From contig DAOUTV010000059.1 of the NCBI GenBank assembly GCA_030668505.1, positions 1-8,215 on the forward strand: a stretch of 8,215 nt of DNA, in the 5' to 3' direction. Within the stretch, counting starts at the first letter, position 1. Every line of letters starts with the position of its first letter. A program made the position numbers and the translations under genes. Under the pieces are notes generated by a model. It had not been told where the DNA came from. It searched no databases and saw nothing but the letters and a program-made list of their open reading frames with translations. Source of the DNA: Desulfobacterales bacterium (GTDB lineage Bacteria > Desulfobacterota > Desulfobacteria > Desulfobacterales > C00003060). Positions 6,155 to 8,215 of this stretch are shown piece by piece.

Positions 6155-6288
6155 AGGATGATGAAATAAGGGAGAGTGAAACAAGGGAGAAAGAAACAGG
6201 AAAAAAGCCATACGAAACTCCGACGTTTCATCGGCACGAGCCTCTGGAGTCCGTGAGCACTACGTACTACTATTATACCTATGTTTAA
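6151..6288 (+). CDS. Candidate RiPP precursor peptide, Tyr-rich core
   Basis: A 45-residue ORF. Its ATG overlaps the B1 stop, and AAGGAGG (6137-6143) lies 7 nt upstream, among the strongest ribosome sites in the window. Residues 1-19 are highly charged (Lys/Glu/Asp/Arg). KPYETPTF (19-26) matches the Y-x-x-P motif that lasso leaders use to bind B1. Residues 27-33 are HRHEPLE, and 34-45 read SVSTTYYYYTYV. The tail has ten hydroxyl residues and no Asp or Glu after Glu33, so a standard lasso ring starting in the tail cannot form. The downstream HPr-kinase-like protein suggests phosphorylation of Ser, Thr or Tyr. A weaker alternative is cleavage after Phe26, with Thr25 at -2. That would give a His-first core with Glu33 at ring position 7, but places the Y-x-x-P motif unusually close to the cut. 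Precursor identity rests on position, motif and size. Confidence 0.8.
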   Translation: MKDDEIRESETREKETGKKPYETPTFHRHEPLESVSTTYYYYTYV

Positions 6289-6321
6289 TCCCCAACCTGA
6301 GTGGTAGGATGTGTCGCTTGG

Positions 6322-6351
6322 CGCGGAAAACTTGAGTTGTAGGTTTTCGCG
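6322..6351 (+). repeat. Stable hairpin downstream of the precursor gene
   Basis: CGCGGAAAAC (6322-6331) pairs with GTTTTCGCG (6343-6351) with one bulged G. The stem can extend by T-G and T-A pairs to leave a 7-nt loop. No T-run follows, so it is not a normal terminator. It starts 33 nt after the precursor stop. In other RiPP operons such hairpins protect or process the precursor transcript so that it outnumbers the enzyme messages; that role here is inference. Confidence 0.6.
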
Positions 6352-6510
6352 ATGAAGTTGTTGGTACCCCGTCTGGGTAAAGAGATTATTGCTCACGGGA
6401 GTTTCAGGGTGGAGCTTTCCGTATTGTTATTGGCGGCTGGCAGACTATTCCCCTCATACTCTATTATCAATGATAGCAAAGATTGGAAAGTTCGCGTAGT
6501 TTCCGATTAA
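6352..6510 (+). CDS. Small ORF of unknown status, 52 residues
   Basis: The ORF starts MKLLVPRLGKEIIAHGSF, contains a hydrophobic stretch (VELSVLLLAAGRLF) and ends KVRVVSD. I do not recognise it. Its ATG directly follows the hairpin at 6322-6351, which would hide any ribosome site. It is in the same frame as the kinase ORF and separated from its open frame only by the TAA at 6508-6510. It may be a real small protein, chance, or the relic of a longer N-terminal part of the kinase. Confidence 0.2.
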   Translation: MKLLVPRLGKEIIAHGSFRVELSVLLLAAGRLFPSYSIINDSKDWKVRVVSD

Positions 6511-6567
6511 GGTGAAACTGCCAGATTTGTTCTTGCTATTGGGGTAATTCTTGCCTGCTTGCGCGCC

Positions 6568-7686
6568 ATGAATCAACCCGTTCACCGAACTGTCCTTGAA
6601 AGACCTTTCAATATTCCATGTCAATCCCGGAGGAGTCGTTTTTCAGTATTATTTTCCAGGCTTATCTATCTGATGGGCGATAGCACTATGGGCATCTATT
6701 CGCTTCCAGGGCTGAATGTTTCGATACAGGGACCCAAATCGGCCGTCCGTTCCGCCCTTGAGGTAATGTTCCGGATGTCGTGGAAGCCTTCCTTGGAGGG
6801 AGCAGTCCCGCTTAAAGCGTTTGTGGTGACGGGGAGTCAAATCCGTGATGTGCTGCCCGAATGGCTGTCTGAGGAGGTATCCGCATGCAGCCCATCTGAG
6901 GATGTGCTCATGTTATACGGCCCGGCCGGGGATAAGGCGGCGGTCGCTGCCAACGAGCATGCTCTTTACTGCGCGTGGCTTTCGGCAGCGTCAGATGAAC
7001 TACGCTACGTTTTTTGCAGGAAAACCAGTCAGCCCACCCCTCTATCCGTGTCGTCAGTGATAGTTCCTGTATTACGCGAAGCGCTGCTGGCCCGCGGCGG
7101 CGCGCTCCTGCACGGAGCGGCCCTGCTGTGCCCGAAGGACACGGGAATTCTGATCGCGGCCGACAGCGGCGGGGGAAAGACAACAACGGCCTTGGCGGTT
7201 CTGCGTAAAGGAGCGCGGATATTGTCCGACGATCTAGTGGTCAGCCAGGTGGGGCCTGACGGGGTCAGCCTATTTGGAATCCCTGAACCGATGAACCTGA
7301 CGGATCAGACGATCGCCTTTTTCAAAGAGATCGCCCCATTTTCCGACCGTCCTCGCCGCGACCCTATGTCACGCAAGTTGATGGTGTCGCCCTATGAGAT
7401 GTACGGTCCTGACTGTATGATTGACAGGTGTACAGCAAAGGTAATCTATTTTGTCAACTTGACAAAAAAGGGGCCGTTTATCAAGCCAATGCCCACCGCC
7501 GATGCGCTAGGGAAACTGATCAGGTCTCATACTTTTGCGCGCAGGCAGCAGATGACCAGGGACTCGGTTTCTCACCTCTGCGGTCTTTTGTCTAACGTCG
7601 GGACATATTCACTCGGGACGGGCACGGACCCGGAATTGCTGGGGGAGTGGCTGGTGGCGCGGTGCGCCGAACACGCCATCAAATAG
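6568..7686 (+). CDS. HPr-kinase-like P-loop kinase of a RiPP cluster
   Basis: A 372-residue protein if begun at the ATG at 6568; ATGs at 6673 (337 residues) and 6688 (332 residues) are also possible. They fit the family length better, and the recognisable sequence starts near MGIYSLPGLNVSI. None has a clear ribosome site. Numbered from 6568, the C-terminal half carries RGGALLHGAALL with His182, then ILIAADSGGGKTTTALAVL with the Walker A lysine at 204. ILSDDLV follows with Asp221/Asp222, the order seen in HPr kinase/phosphorylase (HprK). In paeninodin-type lasso clusters an HprK homologue phosphorylates the precursor's C-terminal serine; here the Ser/Thr/Tyr-rich tail is the obvious substrate. 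GC content appears clearly higher than in the envelope block, which may signal separate origin. Kinase fold is firm; substrate is inferred. Confidence 0.78.
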   Translation: MNQPVHRTVLERPFNIPCQSRRSRFSVLFSRLIYLMGDSTMGIYSLPGLNVSIQGPKSAVRSALEVMFRMSWKPSLEGAVPLKAFVVTGSQIRDVLPEWLSEEVSACSPSEDVLMLYGPAGDKAAVAANEHALYCAWLSAASDELRYVFCRKTSQPTPLSVSSVIVPVLREALLARGGALLHGAALLCPKDTGILIAADSGGGKTTTALAVLRKGARILSDDLVVSQVGPDGVSLFGIPEPMNLTDQTIAFFKEIAPFSDRPRRDPMSRKLMVSPYEMYGPDCMIDRCTAKVIYFVNLTKKGPFIKPMPTADALGKLIRSHTFARRQQMTRDSVSHLCGLLSNVGTYSLGTGTDPELLGEWLVARCAEHAIK

Positions 7687-7724
7687 CCGCCTCAAAATGT
7701 GTTTCTCGGAACCAGGAGGATCTT

Positions 7725-7781
7725 ATGCATACGCCCTCTGCCTTACCTATTGGCTTGGTGGTGCAGACAGAGGGGCCGTAG
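7725..7781 (+). CDS. 18-residue mini-ORF with strong ribosome site
   Basis: AGGAGG (7714-7719) stands 5 nt before an ATG that encodes MHTPSALPIGLVVQTEGP and then stops at TAG. It lies between the kinase and the ABC exporter gene. The ribosome site is far better than those of its neighbours, so ribosomes probably load here. It could be a coupling or leader peptide for the exporter, a tiny product, or the remains of a longer gene start. It lacks a Y-x-x-P leader motif, so I do not call it a second precursor. Confidence 0.35.
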   Translation: MHTPSALPIGLVVQTEGP

Positions 7782-7794
7782 CAGCGAGGGCCAG

Positions 7795-8215
7795 ATGAAA
7801 ACGCGTGCTATTTCCGCAGTGACGGCAGGAGTCGGTACAGAGCAGGTAGGCGATTCGTCTGCCTGGAGCGCCGCTAACCGGCGCTGTCTCGGCTTTCTTT
7901 GGAAATACGTACGTCCCTATAGTTCGCGTCTTCTAGTGGCTTTTTTGACGTCGATTCCGCTGGCAGCGCTTAGCGGCGTGCTTCCATGGGCCTTCAAGCA
8001 GGTGACCGAGCTTCTCAGCCGCAACACGCCGCTCAAAGCCATCCTGTTCTGGATGGACGTGGGACTCGGTGCCTTCAGTCTACGGAGTGGTCTTGAGATT
8101 CTCAATAAGTATATCCTGACAATTCTTCACATCCGTCTAAGCAACGATATCCGCAATGACTTGTATGAGCGTCTGCAAGAAAGTTCAATGGAATTTCACA
8201 TGCGAAGCAGAAGCG
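7795..8215 (+). CDS. ABC exporter, N-terminal part, partial
   Basis: The first 140 residues of a transporter that continues past the window. A polar N-terminus of about 30 residues is followed by FLWKYVRPYSSRLLVAFL and a membrane segment at about 46-67. A second segment covers about 82-103. LSNDIRNDLYERLQESSMEFH (about 115-135) is the coupling region characteristic of MsbA-like half transporters. The ATP-binding domain is not in view. In lasso clusters an exporter of this type (D protein) secretes the product and often gives self-immunity. GAGGG lies 4 nt before the ATG, a slightly short gap. There is no C39 peptidase domain at the N-terminus, which agrees with leader removal by the separate B2 protein. 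It is a different gene from the exporter fragment at the window's left end. Confidence 0.88.
   Translation, partial: MKTRAISAVTAGVGTEQVGDSSAWSAANRRCLGFLWKYVRPYSSRLLVAFLTSIPLAALSGVLPWAFKQVTELLSRNTPLKAILFWMDVGLGAFSLRSGLEILNKYILTILHIRLSNDIRNDLYERLQESSMEFHMRSRS

Larger units (their letters stand above)
6289..6567. other. Spacer between precursor and kinase genes, no convincing gene
   Basis: About 280 nt with no recognisable protein. It holds a hairpin at 6322-6351 and a 52-codon ORF at 6352-6510, described separately. The downstream kinase frame is open back to 6511, so the coding start of the kinase may lie anywhere from here to 6688. No second precursor with a Y-x-x-P motif was found in any forward frame I read. 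Confidence 0.5.

Noticed and set aside
6121..6396. Minus-strand ORF of 91 codons over the precursor gene
   Set aside because: It is the antisense shadow of the precursor and the B1 end, has low-complexity Phe/Leu runs and no ribosome site.
6352..6510. Second RiPP precursor
   Set aside because: There is no Y-x-x-P leader motif, no exposed ribosome site and no resemblance to the 6151 peptide.

Overview
The window looks like chromosomal DNA of a Gram-negative, LPS-making bacterium, most likely of the Desulfobacterota/deltaproteobacterial type. The reasons are the run of LPS export and lipid A genes (an ABC exporter end, lptF, lptG, lpxK, a Trm112-like gene) and spacers filled with degenerate 7-nt repeats. 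The taxon is an inference; no rRNA or other marker is present.

Bases 1-5084 hold a forward-strand cell-envelope block. It runs: C-terminal end of an MsbA-like ABC exporter, lptF, lptG, lpxK, an NAD-dependent sugar epimerase, and a small Trm112/YcaR zinc-ribbon protein. The neighbourhood resembles the msbA-lpxK-ycaR-kdsB order of enterobacteria, with lptFG and an epimerase added. Four spacers (1389-1481, 2559-2641, 4742-4910 and 5085-5118) carry heptamer-period repeats. Three of these have inverted arms that could fold into long hairpins, and they also spoil or blur the start sites of lptG and lpxK.

Bases 5119-8215 hold a separate unit that I read as a RiPP (ribosomally made, modified peptide) cluster. 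It opens with a near-consensus sigma70 promoter (5155-5183). After that come a B2-type leader peptidase (Transglut_core3 fold), a PqqD-like leader-recognition protein (B1/RRE), and a 45-codon precursor gene too short for ordinary gene calling. Next are a hairpin-containing spacer, an HPr-kinase-like P-loop protein, an 18-codon mini-ORF with a strong ribosome site, and the start of an ABC exporter that runs off the end. The gene set recalls kinase-bearing (paeninodin-type) lasso peptide clusters, in which an HprK homologue phosphorylates the precursor.

Two features do not fit an ordinary lasso peptide. No asparagine-synthetase-like macrolactam synthetase (C protein) is visible in the window. 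The precursor ends in a Ser/Thr/Tyr-rich tail (SVSTTYYYYTYV) with no Asp or Glu to close a ring. The likely logic is: B1 binds the leader at a KPYETP motif, B2 cuts, the kinase phosphorylates hydroxyl residues, and the ABC protein exports. Whether a cyclase lies beyond base 8215 decides between a phosphorylated lasso-like peptide and an undescribed linear or otherwise modified Tyr-rich product.
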